DNA of 64,000 bases from Galbitalea soli (GCF_010686725.1 NZ_JAAGWZ010000002.1:744001-808000), one strand, 5' to 3'; positions 6,658 through 15,355 are shown, counted from the stretch's first letter. Notes: generated by a model from the letters alone, not told the origin. Made by a program: numbers and translations.

Positions 6658-8826
6658 TCAGGGAATCGTGCCGATCCACAGTCCCGACCGGGCGCGGGTC
6701 GCAGCGGCGTAGAGCTCGCGGGCCAGCAGGATCGACTCCTCCCGGGCGGCCCGGGCAGCCGGGCGGGTCGCGGCGTTCGCCGCGGCGGCGCGCGCTGCGC
6801 CTCGACGCCCACGGGGGGCGGCCTCGGCGGCCCGCAGCGAGCGACGCGTCGGGTCGACCACGGGTTCCTGCACGGTCGCCGGGTCGGGGATGAGCGCCGT
6901 CGGCACCTGTACGAGCAGCACCTGCTCGAAGTGGAGTCCCTTCGCGCGCGACACCGTGCCGACCTTCACGGCGTCGACGGGTCGGCCGTCGAAGCGCGAG
7001 AGTTCCACGATCGGGATGTTCGCCTTCTGCAGCGCCGCCATTGCCGACCGCACGGCGAAGGTCGAGGGCGCGACCACTCCGATGTCGCCGAGGCGCGCGC
7101 TCCCGCTCGACACGATCTCGCGCACCCGCCGGGGGAGCTCGGCGTCGTGGGCTGCGCGATTGCTGAAGCGCACGACGAGCGGCGGCACTCCGGGGGCGAC
7201 GGAGGGTTCCGCCGGCTCGGGTACCAGGTGCCCGCCCTCCATGTCGTCGACGACGTCGTCGGCGACCAGCTGCTCGGCGTAGCGCGTGATCTGCGGCGCG
7301 GTGCCCACATTGCGGCTGAGGGAGACGCTGCGGCCCGCCACCGAGATGCCCAGCTCCTCCAGCCGGTAGCCGCCCGGATAGATCGACTGCTGCGCGTCGC
7401 CGACGAGCGTGAGTCCATCGGGGGCGTCCCCCACGAGGTGGTGCAGCATGCGCACCATCTCGGCCGAGAGATCCTGTGCCTCATCGGCGATGACCGCCGC
7501 GTAGCGCGTGAGCGGTTCGTCGCGCAGCGAGCGCTCCGCGAGGCGGATGAGGTCGGCCTGATCGTGCGCCCCCCGCGCCTCCATGCGCTTCTGATACGCG
7601 AGGTAGAGCTCCCAGACCGCCGCCCGCTCCTGACTGGAGAGGGCACGAGAGCGACCCACCCGGGACAGACTCGCGTACTGGTCGAAGGTCTCGATGCCCC
7701 GGCCCTTGATGACCTTCTCGATCTCGTCGTCCCAGTACCCGTACTTCTCGCTCAGGGTGCCGAGGAGCCCGGGCCGGCCGACCGTCCGCCACGCGACCTC
7801 GAACTCGGCGTCGGCGATGGCGGGCTGAAGGTTGCAGCGGATTCCGCGATCCGACAGCAGGCGCTTCGCGAACGCGTGCGTGCCCATGAACTCGACGCGG
7901 TGGCGGATCTCCGGCGCCATGCGCTCGAGCTGCGAGGCCAGCACGGCCGGCAGTGTGCTCACATACGAGGTCACGAGCACGATGCCCGGCTGCGTGCGCG
8001 CGAGGTGCGCCGCTCGGTGCAGCGCGGTGACCGTCTTTCCGGTGCCGGCCGCGCCCCGGATGCGGGAGGGGCCGTCGAAGCTGCGCCGGGCGAGGCGGGC
8101 CTGCTCGGGCGTGAGGAAGGACATCCACGGTTCGATGCGCGAGGCGGCGAGGCCGGTCTGCAATTGGTAGGAGACCTCCGCGTTGGAGAGCAGGGGGATC
8201 GTGTCGAGTTCGTCGATGGTGGACTGCTCGGGGGCGCGGTCGCCCTGCGCGAGGTGGTCGTCGTCGGAGCGCTCGAAGAAGTCGAGGCTCGCCGTGAGCA
8301 CCGCGTCGACCTGCTCGGGTGTCAGCCGCGTGCCATGGCCCAGGATGTAGGCGATCGCCTCCTGCTCGCCCACGAGTTCGACGACGCCGATGCGGGCGCG
8401 AATTCCGTGGGCACCGGCCAGGACGACGAGTGGGTGGATCTCGCCCGGCGCGAGCCCGATCTCGGCGAGCGCCGCCTCTGCAGCGAAGGCCAGATCGGCG
8501 AGTGCGTCGAGATCGGCGGTCACGTCGACGCCGTGGCGCAGGATGCGGCGGTTCTCGATCGCGAGGTCGGCCCAGGAGTTCGTGTCGACGATGAACACGC
8601 CGCTCGGCCCGACCACGACGAGATCAGCGCTGCCCCCCGAGGAGACGGGAAGGACGGTGAAGCCCACGGCGGTGAGCGGAGACAGGGCCGTGATGACGTC
8701 GCGCTCGGTGGGCGCGAGCGCAGCGCGCGCCGCAGCCTGCCGCGCGACCAGTACCGCGTGCTCGCGCCCCTCGGCGAGTACCAGCTCCCGTCGCGAACCG
8801 GCGCTGTCAGACGATGCGATCGTCAT
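6658..8826 (-). CDS. NERD domain / UvrD-like superfamily 1 helicase fusion
   Basis: A 722-residue protein. Residues about 40-150 resemble a nuclease-related domain (VVGPSGVFIVDTNSW). The SF1 helicase core follows, with Walker A GAAGTGKT at 258-265, Walker B IADEAQD at 446-452, motif III VGDAQQSIYP, motif V TVSRAKGLHFEQVLL and motif VI AAATRARSGLW. In active NERD domains the DxK part carries a lysine; here the sequence is VDTN, so the nuclease may be dead. An Ala/Arg-rich insertion interrupts motifs V and VI (about residues 655-700). It probably acts in DNA repair or RNA polymerase handling. The ATG has GAGGAA upstream. Confidence 0.85.
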   Translation of the reverse strand: MTIASSDSAGSRRELVLAEGREHAVLVARQAAARAALAPTERDVITALSPLTAVGFTVLPVSSGGSADLVVVGPSGVFIVDTNSWADLAIENRRILRHGVDVTADLDALADLAFAAEAALAEIGLAPGEIHPLVVLAGAHGIRARIGVVELVGEQEAIAYILGHGTRLTPEQVDAVLTASLDFFERSDDDHLAQGDRAPEQSTIDELDTIPLLSNAEVSYQLQTGLAASRIEPWMSFLTPEQARLARRSFDGPSRIRGAAGTGKTVTALHRAAHLARTQPGIVLVTSYVSTLPAVLASQLERMAPEIRHRVEFMGTHAFAKRLLSDRGIRCNLQPAIADAEFEVAWRTVGRPGLLGTLSEKYGYWDDEIEKVIKGRGIETFDQYASLSRVGRSRALSSQERAAVWELYLAYQKRMEARGAHDQADLIRLAERSLRDEPLTRYAAVIADEAQDLSAEMVRMLHHLVGDAPDGLTLVGDAQQSIYPGGYRLEELGISVAGRSVSLSRNVGTAPQITRYAEQLVADDVVDDMEGGHLVPEPAEPSVAPGVPPLVVRFSNRAAHDAELPRRVREIVSSGSARLGDIGVVAPSTFAVRSAMAALQKANIPIVELSRFDGRPVDAVKVGTVSRAKGLHFEQVLLVQVPTALIPDPATVQEPVVDPTRRSLRAAEAAPRGRRGAARAAAANAATRPAARAAREESILLARELYAAATRARSGLWIGTIP

Positions 8827-8899
8827 GTGTTCCTCGGTTCCCCCGTCCGCCGCTTCCCCCGAAGCGCCAGATACCCCAGTCTCACAGGGCTACCGGCGT

Positions 8900-8916
8900 G
8901 AAAGTATTCCACTTTC
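8900..8916. promoter_or_regulatory. Inverted repeat in divergent intergenic region
   Basis: GAAAGT-ATTCC-ACTTTC has perfect six-base arms. It lies in the 195-base gap between the helicase gene and the small membrane protein gene, 74 bases before the helicase start. It may be an operator; no regulator is adjacent. Confidence 0.35.
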
Positions 8917-9021
8917 GGGGGGCGTGGGGAGTGGACCGCGCGGTCGCCGTGCGCCGGGTGGAGGGCACGCCCGCAACTGGTGGAGAATGAGGGAGCACAG
9001 TCTCCGAGCAGTCAGGACATC

Positions 9022-9195
9022 ATGAACGTCTTCGCCTTCATCATCGCGTTCCTCTTCTTCGTCGGCGGGATCGCGCTGTTCGGCTTCTCGTTCGAGACGG
9101 GCAGCGCCGAGGCGATCGTGTTCCTGGCGGGCCTCGCGGCGATCATCATCTCCCTCGCGATCCCGTTCCACATCCTGAAGCGCACCGACCGCTGA
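9022..9195 (+). CDS. Small two-helix membrane protein, 57 aa
   Basis: The protein starts MNVFAFIIAFLFFVGGIALF, then a short FSFETGSAE loop and a second hydrophobic helix (AIVFLAGLAAIIISLAIPF), ending in a basic ILKRTDR tail. I chose the ATG preceded by AGGA over an in-frame GTG at 8980 that has no ribosome binding site. No family is recognised; small membrane proteins of this kind are common in Microbacteriaceae. The stop codon lies inside the first unit of a 15-base tandem repeat. Confidence 0.65.
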   Translation: MNVFAFIIAFLFFVGGIALFGFSFETGSAEAIVFLAGLAAIIISLAIPFHILKRTDR

Positions 9196-9265
9196 GTGCC
9201 GGGTCTTTGAGTGGCGGGCCGCTGAGCGCCGGGCCGCTGAGTGGCGGACCGCTGAGTGCCGGGCC
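9191..9265. repeat. Five-unit 15-bp tandem repeat
   Basis: Five consecutive 15-base units with consensus GCTGAGTGCCGGGCC, starting at 9191, 9206, 9221, 9236 and 9251. Units differ at one to three positions. The first contains the TGA stop of the small membrane protein. The array lies between convergent genes. Confidence 0.85.
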
Positions 9266-9324
9266 GCTGCGCCCCGCGGCACGGCGGCTGCCGCGCGCGA
9301 CGACCGACCGCCCCGCGCCGGGCC

Positions 9325-9822
9325 CTACGCGGCCGGTTTGATCAGCTCGCTCGTGAAGCTGTCGAGACGACGCAGCAGTCCCGACGAGCGCGTCTCCACC
9401 AGGCCGGAGGGGTTCGGCTGCATGTCTGAGGGCGCCGGGATGATCCGGATGATCGTCGAGCAGGCGAGGTCGGAGCAGATGTACGTTCCGATCGTGTTGC
9501 CGTCTCGGCCCGCCTGACCGGCCTTGGGCACCGTGAACAGACTCACCTGGCTGCCCGGCTGGTGGGTGCGGCAGAGCGAGCACATCGCGGAGATCCCGCG
9601 CGACATGGTCGAGCTCGCGGACCGGAGCACCATGCCGAAGGGCTTGCCCTCCCGCCAGTAGACGATGTACCCGCGCTGCGCGAAGGTGGGGTCGCGCCAG
9701 CCCAGGTACTCGCGCTCCTCCCACACGGTCTCGTGCAGGCCCGGCAGCGGCATCCGGGCGATGTCGTCGGCGGTGACGTTCACCATGGAGGCGCGGATCT
9801 CGTCGGCGGTCAGCGGCTGCAT
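9325..9822 (-). CDS. FBP-type (FusB-like) treble-clef zinc protein
   Basis: A 165-residue protein with the FBP domain seen in elongation-factor-G-binding proteins. The zinc ligands are visible as CSLC (about residues 81-84) and CSDLAC (about 116-121), and the lead segment GYIVYWREGKPFGMVLRS matches the family. FusB-like proteins rescue EF-G from stalled ribosomes and confer fusidic acid tolerance; chromosomal actinobacterial homologues are mostly uncharacterised. It lacks the N-terminal helical half of FusB. GAGGAG lies nine bases before ATG. The stop is 60 bases from the tandem repeat. Confidence 0.82.
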   Translation of the reverse strand: MQPLTADEIRASMVNVTADDIARMPLPGLHETVWEEREYLGWRDPTFAQRGYIVYWREGKPFGMVLRSASSTMSRGISAMCSLCRTHQPGSQVSLFTVPKAGQAGRDGNTIGTYICSDLACSTIIRIIPAPSDMQPNPSGLVETRSSGLLRRLDSFTSELIKPAA

Positions 9823-9907
9823 GCCTCGGTTCTCCTCGGGGTCGGCGGGGTGGGGGTGGGTGCCCGTGGGGTCGGGCGGGGATCGGGCGCCCGCGGTGGG
9901 CGCGAGC

Positions 9908-10891
9908 TCAGAACCCCTCGGCGGCGTGCGGGACGTAGTGCTCGGCGAGCAGCGCCAGCTCCTCGGCGCTCAGTTCGAGTTCGACCGCGGCGACCGCGTC
10001 GACGATGTGGTGCGGTTTGGTCGCCCCGACGATCGGGGCGGTGACGGCGTCCTGCTGCGCCACCCACGCGAGCGCCACCTGAGCGCGCGGCACTCCGCGA
10101 GCCTCGGCGACGGTGGCGACGGCATCCACGATCCGGCGGTCGGACTCCTCGGTCTGGTGGTACAGCGTCTGCCCGAACAGGTCGGTGGCGGTGCGGCCGG
10201 TCGTCTCGCCCCACGGTCGGGTGAGGGTTCCGCGCGCGAGCGGGCTCCACGGGATCACGCCCACACCGGTCGCGAGACAGTACGGGTGCATCTCGCGCTC
10301 CTCCTCGCGGTAGATGAGGTTGTACTGGTCCTGCATCGACACGAAGCGGGTCCAGCCGCCGAGGTCGGCCGCGTGCTGCATGCTCGCGAACTGCCAGGCG
10401 TACATGGATGACGCGCCCAGGTACCGCGCCTTGCCGGCCTTCACGACATCGTGCAGCGCCTCCATGGTCTCCTCGACGGGCACCTGCGGGTCGAAGCGGT
10501 GGATCTGGTACAGGTCGACGTAGTCGGTGCGGAGGCGGCGCAGGCTCGCGTCGATCTCGTGCATGATCGCGGCGCGCGAGAGTCCGCGGCCGTTCGGGCC
10601 GGGCCGCATGGTGCTGTGCACCTTGGTGGCGATGACCACGTCCTCGCGCGGGGCGAACTCGGCGAGCAGCGTTCCGGTAATTTCCTCGCTCGAGCCGAGG
10701 GAGTAGACGTTGGCGGTGTCGAAGGTGGTGATTCCCGCCTCGATCGCCTGTCGGAAGAACGGCCTGCTCTCGTCGAGCCCCACGCTCCAGGCGTGTGCGC
10801 CCCGGGTCGGATCGCCGTAGCTCATGCAGCCGAGGATCACCGCCGAGACCTCGAGACCGCTGTTGCCGAGTCGAATGTGCCTCATCGTCAT
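9908..10891 (-). CDS. Aldo/keto reductase
   Basis: A 327-residue NADPH-dependent aldo/keto reductase of the YajO/Tas-like group. The catalytic tetrad is complete: Asp58 (FDTANVY), Tyr63, Lys90 (IATKV) and His131 (YQIHR). The C-terminal cofactor loop includes VGATKPHHI. I keep the ATG at 10891 because TACTCT ends six bases before it, fitting the leaderless pattern seen across the window; the ATG at 10885 with GGAG eight bases upstream is the alternative. It diverges from a methyltransferase gene across 72 bases. Substrate unknown. Confidence 0.92.
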   Translation of the reverse strand: MTMRHIRLGNSGLEVSAVILGCMSYGDPTRGAHAWSVGLDESRPFFRQAIEAGITTFDTANVYSLGSSEEITGTLLAEFAPREDVVIATKVHSTMRPGPNGRGLSRAAIMHEIDASLRRLRTDYVDLYQIHRFDPQVPVEETMEALHDVVKAGKARYLGASSMYAWQFASMQHAADLGGWTRFVSMQDQYNLIYREEEREMHPYCLATGVGVIPWSPLARGTLTRPWGETTGRTATDLFGQTLYHQTEESDRRIVDAVATVAEARGVPRAQVALAWVAQQDAVTAPIVGATKPHHIVDAVAAVELELSAEELALLAEHYVPHAAEGF

Positions 10892-10897
10892 AGCTCC

Positions 10898-10903
10898 AGA
10901 GTA
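10898..10903 (-). promoter_or_regulatory. Leaderless-type -10 of aldo/keto reductase
   Basis: Minus-strand TACTCT ends six bases before the ATG at 10891. It is the main argument for that start over 10885. Confidence 0.45.
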
Positions 10904-10963
10904 GACGCGACCCCGCGTCGCCCGCCGCGCACGTCACCGGGGCGCGTGCGCTTGAATGGCAGG

Positions 10964-12505
10964 ATGACCGCCGACGCGCTGCCCGCCCTCCTCGCCCGCG
11001 ACCTGGGCGACGCCGGCTACACCGTGGCCGGACTGCGCGCCCTGTGGGGCGAGGAGGCGGATGCGGCACTGCACCGCGGCCACCGGGTTCCCGCCCGTCG
11101 CGCCCTCGACGCCCTCCCGGCGGGGGCGGATGACCGCGCCGCCACCCTCGCCCGAACCTTCGTGCTCGGCCTGCCCGCTGACGCCGCCCGCCTGGAGCGC
11201 GCGCTGCCGGCCGCGGGGGTCGCGGGGGTGCAGCAGCTCGGTCTCGTGCGCGCAGACGGCGGCACGGTCATCCCGACCGCCGACCTGCGGCCCTACAGCT
11301 TCACCGATGCGTGGGGCGCGGCCGAGTGGTGGATCGCGAGCGACCTCGGAGAGGTCGCCGTCGGCGGCCCGCTCGGCGAGGACCACGTGCTCGGGGTGGG
11401 CGGCGCCTCGCTCACCCTCGCGGGGCTCATGGTCGACCGCTCCTCGCGCCTCACGCTCGACCTCGGCACGGGCTGTGGGATCCAGGCGCTGCACGCCTCC
11501 CGTCACTCGGGCCGGGTCATCGCCACGGACATCTCCGAGCGCGCCCTCCGCTTCGCGCGCCTCAACGCGGCGCTCAACGGCGTGAGCACCATCGAGTTCC
11601 GGCATGGCAGCCTGTTCGAGCCGGTCGCGGGGGAGACCTTCGACCACATCGTCTCGAATCCGCCCTTCGTCATCACCCCGCGCGCGGAGGGCGTGCCCGC
11701 CTACGAGTACCGGGACGGCGGACTCGTGGGCGACGCGATAGTCGCGGCGGTGATCGAGGGTATGTCGACCCACCTCGCGCCCGGCGGCGTGGGCCAGCTG
11801 CTCGGCAACTGGGAGTACCGGGCCGGCGCGGGCGGTCTCGCGCGGGTGGAGGGCTGGCTCGAGGCGCGGGCGGCGGAGGGTCACCCGCTCGACGCCTGGG
11901 TGGTCGAGCGCGAGGTGCAGCCGGTCGAGCTGTACACGGAGACCTGGATCCGCGACGGGGGCACCCGACCGGGGCCCGATTTCGACCGCCTCGCGGAGGC
12001 CTGGCTCGACGACTTCGCCGCGCGCGGGGTCTCGGCGGTGGGTTTCGGCTACGTGACCGTGCGGCGGCCGCTCCCGGGCGCCGGCGTGCTGCGCCGGTTC
12101 GAGCACGTCGAGTCGGGTGGCGGCGCTCTCGGCCCGCACATCGCGGCGACCCTCGCCGCGCACGATTGGCAGGCGGCCCGCGACGACGCGGAGTTCGCGC
12201 GGGCCGCGCTCACGGTCGCAGCCGACGTGACCGAGGAGCGCCACTACTGGCCGGGCGACGAGCATCCCGCGGTCATGAACCTGCACCAGGGCGGCGGATT
12301 CGCGCGCAGCTACCCCCTCGACACGGCGCTCGCCGCGGTCGTCGGTGCGAGCGACGGCGAGTTGAGTGTGGCCGCCATCTGCGCGGCGATCGCCGAGCTG
12401 CTGGGGTCGCCGGATGCCCCGCTGAGCCCCGACGCCCTGCTCGCCGAGCTCGTTCCGACCCTGCGCGAGCTCGTCACCGTCGGAATCCTGCTGCCGCCCG
12501 CCTGA
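10964..12505 (+). CDS. DUF7059/class I SAM methyltransferase, HemK/RsmC-like
   Basis: A 513-residue protein. Residues 1-150 form a winged-helix-like N-terminal domain. The Rossmann SAM site follows at LTLDLGTGCGIQALHAS (about 164-180), then the acidic loop ATDIS and the catalytic SNPPF motif (about 223-227), which marks N-methylation of a planar nitrogen on a base or glutamine. A C-terminal domain of about 200 residues ends in a helical IAELLG region. Actinobacterial proteins of this layout are annotated as methyltransferases without a proven target. The start ATG has no ribosome binding site; TTGAAT lies six bases upstream. Confidence 0.85.
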   Translation: MTADALPALLARDLGDAGYTVAGLRALWGEEADAALHRGHRVPARRALDALPAGADDRAATLARTFVLGLPADAARLERALPAAGVAGVQQLGLVRADGGTVIPTADLRPYSFTDAWGAAEWWIASDLGEVAVGGPLGEDHVLGVGGASLTLAGLMVDRSSRLTLDLGTGCGIQALHASRHSGRVIATDISERALRFARLNAALNGVSTIEFRHGSLFEPVAGETFDHIVSNPPFVITPRAEGVPAYEYRDGGLVGDAIVAAVIEGMSTHLAPGGVGQLLGNWEYRAGAGGLARVEGWLEARAAEGHPLDAWVVEREVQPVELYTETWIRDGGTRPGPDFDRLAEAWLDDFAARGVSAVGFGYVTVRRPLPGAGVLRRFEHVESGGGALGPHIAATLAAHDWQAARDDAEFARAALTVAADVTEERHYWPGDEHPAVMNLHQGGGFARSYPLDTALAAVVGASDGELSVAAICAAIAELLGSPDAPLSPDALLAELVPTLRELVTVGILLPPA

Positions 12506-12529
12506 TCGCGGCGCGGGTGCGGCGATGCC

Positions 12530-12598
12530 GGGGTGCGGTGGCTGCCGGCGGTGCCGGGGTGCGCGGGTGCGCGGGTGCGGCGGCAGCGGGGCGCGGCG
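12530..12598. repeat. GC-rich low-complexity spacer
   Basis: Short imperfect repeats of GGTGCGCGG and GGTGCCGGG fill the gap between the convergent methyltransferase and MFS genes. No convincing single terminator hairpin stands out. Confidence 0.5.
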
Positions 12599-13921
12599 TC
12601 AGCGCGGCACGATCGCGACGCGCGGCAGGCGCCGGTCGAGCCGCACGCTGAGGGCGAGCTGGTGCCGACGCGCGAGCACGACACCGATCACGAGGGCGGT
12701 GAGCGCTGGCACGGCCCCGGAGACGATCATGCCGATGTGCGGTCCCCAGCGCTCCACGATCCACCCCATGAGCGGACCGCCGATCGCCTGCCCGCCGAGC
12801 AGCACGAGCACGTAGAGCGACATGACGCGACCGCGGATTCCGAGATTCGATGACATCTGCACGAGCGAGTTCGCGGCGGTGATGAAGAGCAGGTTCGCGA
12901 CCCCGAGTGCGACGAGGGTGACCGCGAAGCCGCCCTCGCCCGGCATGAGCCCGGCGACCGCCTGCAGCGCGCCCCACAGCCCGCCCATGGCGACGACCGT
13001 GCGCAGTCGCACGCGGGTGCGCCGGGTCGAGAGCACGGCGCCGGTGAACGCGCCCGCGGCGACGAGCGTGTTGAACAGGCCGTACCCGGCCGCGCCCACG
13101 CCGAAGACGTCGTTCGCGTAGGCGGCGAGGATGACCGGCATGCTGAGCGCGAACACCGACAGCACCGCGACCATCACGACCGACCACAGGATGGTCGGCT
13201 TGCGCAGCGCGTAGGCGAGGCCCTGGCGCAGCTGCCCCTTGCTGCGCGGCACGGCGGCGCTGCGCACGAGGCTCGCCGTGCGGAGCATCCCGAGCGTCGC
13301 GACCGTGAGCGCGCAGGTGGCGGCGTTGATCGCGAAGGCCCAGCCGGCGCCGACCGCGACGAGCAGCGCGCCCGCGATCGCCGGGCCGATGAGGCCGCCC
13401 AGCTGGAACACCGAGGAGTTGACGCTGATCGCGTTGCGCAGGTTGCGCGGCCCGACGAGTTCGTTGACGAAGACCTGCCGGGTGGGGTTGTCGACGACGG
13501 TCACGAGGCCCACGACGAAGGCGATCGCGTAGACGTGCCAGACCTGAACCGTGCCGGTGAGCGCGAGGACGGCGAGCAGCGTGGCGAGAACTCCCGCGAT
13601 CGATTGCGTCATCATGAGCAGCATGCGCTTGGAGTAGCGGTCGACGATGAGTCCGCCGTAGAGCCCGAAGAGGAGCATCGGGGTGAACTGCATCGCGACC
13701 GTCACGCCGACCGCGGCGACGCTGCCGGAGAGCTGCAGCACCAGCCAGTCCTGCGCGATGCGCTGCATCCAGGTGCCCGACATCGCAACGATGTTGGAGA
13801 GCGTGAACAGCCGGAAGTTGTGCACCCGGAGCGAGCTGAGGCTCTCGCTCCAGGGGATGCGGCCGGTGATGACCGGCATGGGTTCGGTGGGTGGTGATGC
13901 CTGGAGCGGTGCGGAGGTCAC
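12599..13921 (-). CDS. MFS exporter (EntS/MFS_3-like)
   Basis: A 440-residue transporter with about 12 helices. It has the MFS_3-type N-terminus (FRLFTLSNIVAMSGTWMQRIAQDWLVLQL), motif A GGLIVDRYSKRMLL after helix 2 and the DNPTRQVFVNELVG loop typical of EntS-like exporters. The start is GTG with AGGA five bases upstream. It is transcribed divergently from a LysR regulator across 133 bases holding two inverted repeats, so the regulator probably controls it. Cargo could be a siderophore or toxic compound; nothing in the neighbourhood decides this. Confidence 0.88.
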   Translation of the reverse strand: MTSAPLQASPPTEPMPVITGRIPWSESLSSLRVHNFRLFTLSNIVAMSGTWMQRIAQDWLVLQLSGSVAAVGVTVAMQFTPMLLFGLYGGLIVDRYSKRMLLMMTQSIAGVLATLLAVLALTGTVQVWHVYAIAFVVGLVTVVDNPTRQVFVNELVGPRNLRNAISVNSSVFQLGGLIGPAIAGALLVAVGAGWAFAINAATCALTVATLGMLRTASLVRSAAVPRSKGQLRQGLAYALRKPTILWSVVMVAVLSVFALSMPVILAAYANDVFGVGAAGYGLFNTLVAAGAFTGAVLSTRRTRVRLRTVVAMGGLWGALQAVAGLMPGEGGFAVTLVALGVANLLFITAANSLVQMSSNLGIRGRVMSLYVLVLLGGQAIGGPLMGWIVERWGPHIGMIVSGAVPALTALVIGVVLARRHQLALSVRLDRRLPRVAIVPR

Positions 13922-13935
13922 GAGAGTCCTGGTGC

Positions 13936-13999
13936 GATGGATGCGAGTCGGTTACGTATGGGGCGGGGCGTCTCATTCGACCGTACTCGCGCATCCATC
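13936..13999. promoter_or_regulatory. Long split inverted repeat, MFS/lysR intergenic
   Basis: GATGGATGCGAGT (13936-13948) matches ACTCGCGCATCCATC (13985-13999) as an inverted repeat with a two-base insertion. The arms are 36 bases apart. It may be a two-half regulator site or a cruciform; the spacing suits looping between dimers. Confidence 0.4.
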
Positions 14000-14030
14000 A
14001 TTCAGCGACTAAATTGAAGCTATATCTGTC

Positions 14031-14045
14031 ATTGCGATCTGCAAT
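14031..14045. promoter_or_regulatory. LysR-type T-N11-A box
   Basis: ATTGC-GATCT-GCAAT is a perfect inverted repeat containing the T-N11-A pattern of LysR sites. It ends nine bases before the lysR start, a position suited to autorepression, and may also act on the divergent MFS promoter. Confidence 0.55.
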
Positions 14046-14054
14046 AGGAGCCGG

Positions 14055-14909
14055 ATGTTCGATCCCGTGTTGCTCAGGACCTTCCTCGCCGTCGCGGAGA
14101 CCCGCAGCTTCACGGGCGCGGGGGTGCAGCTGGGGCTGAGCCAGCCGACCGTGAGCCAGCACGTGCGCAAACTCGAGGAGGCCGCGGGCCGCACGCTCGT
14201 CTCCCGCGACACGCGGGATGTGCGGCTCACCGACAACGGCGACGCGATGGCGGGATTCGCGCGCACCATCCTCGCCGCGCACCAGGCCGCCGTCAGCTAC
14301 TTCAGCGGATCGGCCATGCGGGGGAGGCTGCGCTTCGGCGCCGGCGACGACCTCGCCATCACCCAGCTGCCGCGGATCCTCCGGCACTTCCGGCAGCTGT
14401 ACCCGCAGATCAACCTCGAACTGACCGTGACGCAGACCGGCGCCCTCTATCGCCGACTGCGCGCGGGCCAGCTCGACCTCATCTTCGTGAAGGAGAACCC
14501 CGACGAGGAGTCGGGCGGGGTGCGCGTGAGCCGCGACAGCATGGTCTGGGTCGGGCACGAGAAGACGGTCATCGAGCCGGGGGAGCCCGTGCCCGTCGTC
14601 ACCTATCAGGCGCCGAGCGTGAGCCGTCAGATCGCGATCGACGCGCTCGAGGCGGCGGGTCGAACCTGGCGCATCACCTGCAACTCGCGCGAGGTCAACG
14701 GTCTGCTCGCGGCGGTGCGCGCGGGTCTCGGCATCGCCGTCTTCCCGCAGAGCCTCATCCCCGAAGACCTCGTGAAGGTCACCAACCGCTTCGCATTGCC
14801 GGCCCTCGGCGATGTCGATTTCACCCTGCTCGCGCATCCGGCCGCCCCGGCCGAGCCGACTGAGGCCCTGATCTCGGCGATCATGGGGCGCGCGCTCGCG
14901 CGGGGTTAG
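14055..14909 (+). CDS. LysR family transcriptional regulator
   Basis: A 284-residue LysR protein. The N-terminal winged helix spans about residues 1-60, with recognition helix LGLSQPTVSQHVRKLEE. The C-terminal periplasmic-binding-like effector domain begins near GRLRFGAGDDLA. GGAG lies four bases before ATG. The gene is divergent to an MFS exporter and has a T-N11-A box beside its own start, so negative autoregulation plus control of the exporter is the simplest model. Its stop codon overlaps the convergent DUF1801 stop by three bases. Confidence 0.92.
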   Translation: MFDPVLLRTFLAVAETRSFTGAGVQLGLSQPTVSQHVRKLEEAAGRTLVSRDTRDVRLTDNGDAMAGFARTILAAHQAAVSYFSGSAMRGRLRFGAGDDLAITQLPRILRHFRQLYPQINLELTVTQTGALYRRLRAGQLDLIFVKENPDEESGGVRVSRDSMVWVGHEKTVIEPGEPVPVVTYQAPSVSRQIAIDALEAAGRTWRITCNSREVNGLLAAVRAGLGIAVFPQSLIPEDLVKVTNRFALPALGDVDFTLLAHPAAPAEPTEALISAIMGRALARG

Positions 14910-15343
14910 CCCGCCGCCTTGCGCACGAGCTCGGTCACCGTGGCCGCCTGCTCGGCGGTGAGCGGCGCGGTCACCGCGTAGGCGACCGGCCACATGGTGC
15001 CGTCGTCGAGCGTCGCGACCGACTCGAAGGTCAGGGTCGCGTAGCGCTCCTTGAACTTCGCCGCGGGCTTGAAGAACAGGATCGTCTTGTCATTGCGCAC
15101 GTAGGCGGGGAAGCCGTAGTAGGTCTTCTTCGCGAACTCGGGGACGGCGGCCATGATGATCTCGTCGAGCTGCTGCGCGAGCACCTGATCGAGTCCCGTC
15201 ATACCCGCGATCGCGTCGGCCAGGGCCTGCGCTCCCGCCTCCCGGGTCGCCGCGAGCTTGAGCTCGGCGGCGCGCTGCTTCATCGCTGCCTTCTCCTCCG
15301 CCGAGAAACCGGGGCCTGAGGATGTCTTCTTCGTGGTTGCCAT
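14906..15343 (-). CDS. DUF1801 (YdhG-like) protein
   Basis: A 145-residue soluble protein of the DUF1801/YdhG fold, with the characteristic TYYGFPAYVRNDKTILFFKP and FKERYATLTF strands. The N-terminus is Lys/Ala-rich (ATTKKTSSGPGFSAEEKAAMKQ). Family members are sometimes called iron chaperone- or frataxin-like, but no metal motif is clear here. The ATG is six bases after TACGAT, a leaderless-type arrangement. The last codons overlap the lysR stop on the other strand. Confidence 0.85.
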   Translation of the reverse strand: MATTKKTSSGPGFSAEEKAAMKQRAAELKLAATREAGAQALADAIAGMTGLDQVLAQQLDEIIMAAVPEFAKKTYYGFPAYVRNDKTILFFKPAAKFKERYATLTFESVATLDDGTMWPVAYAVTAPLTAEQAATVTELVRKAAG

Positions 15344-15349
15344 GAGCCC

Positions 15350-15355
15350 ATCGTA
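15350..15355 (-). promoter_or_regulatory. Leaderless-type -10 of DUF1801 gene
   Basis: Minus-strand TACGAT ends six bases before the ATG at 15343. Confidence 0.45.

Noticed and set aside
9176-9282. Minus-strand Ser/Ala/Arg/His-rich peptide (SAARH repeats) over the 15-bp array
   Set aside because: It is the translation of the tandem repeat in the wrong strand with no start signal of its own.
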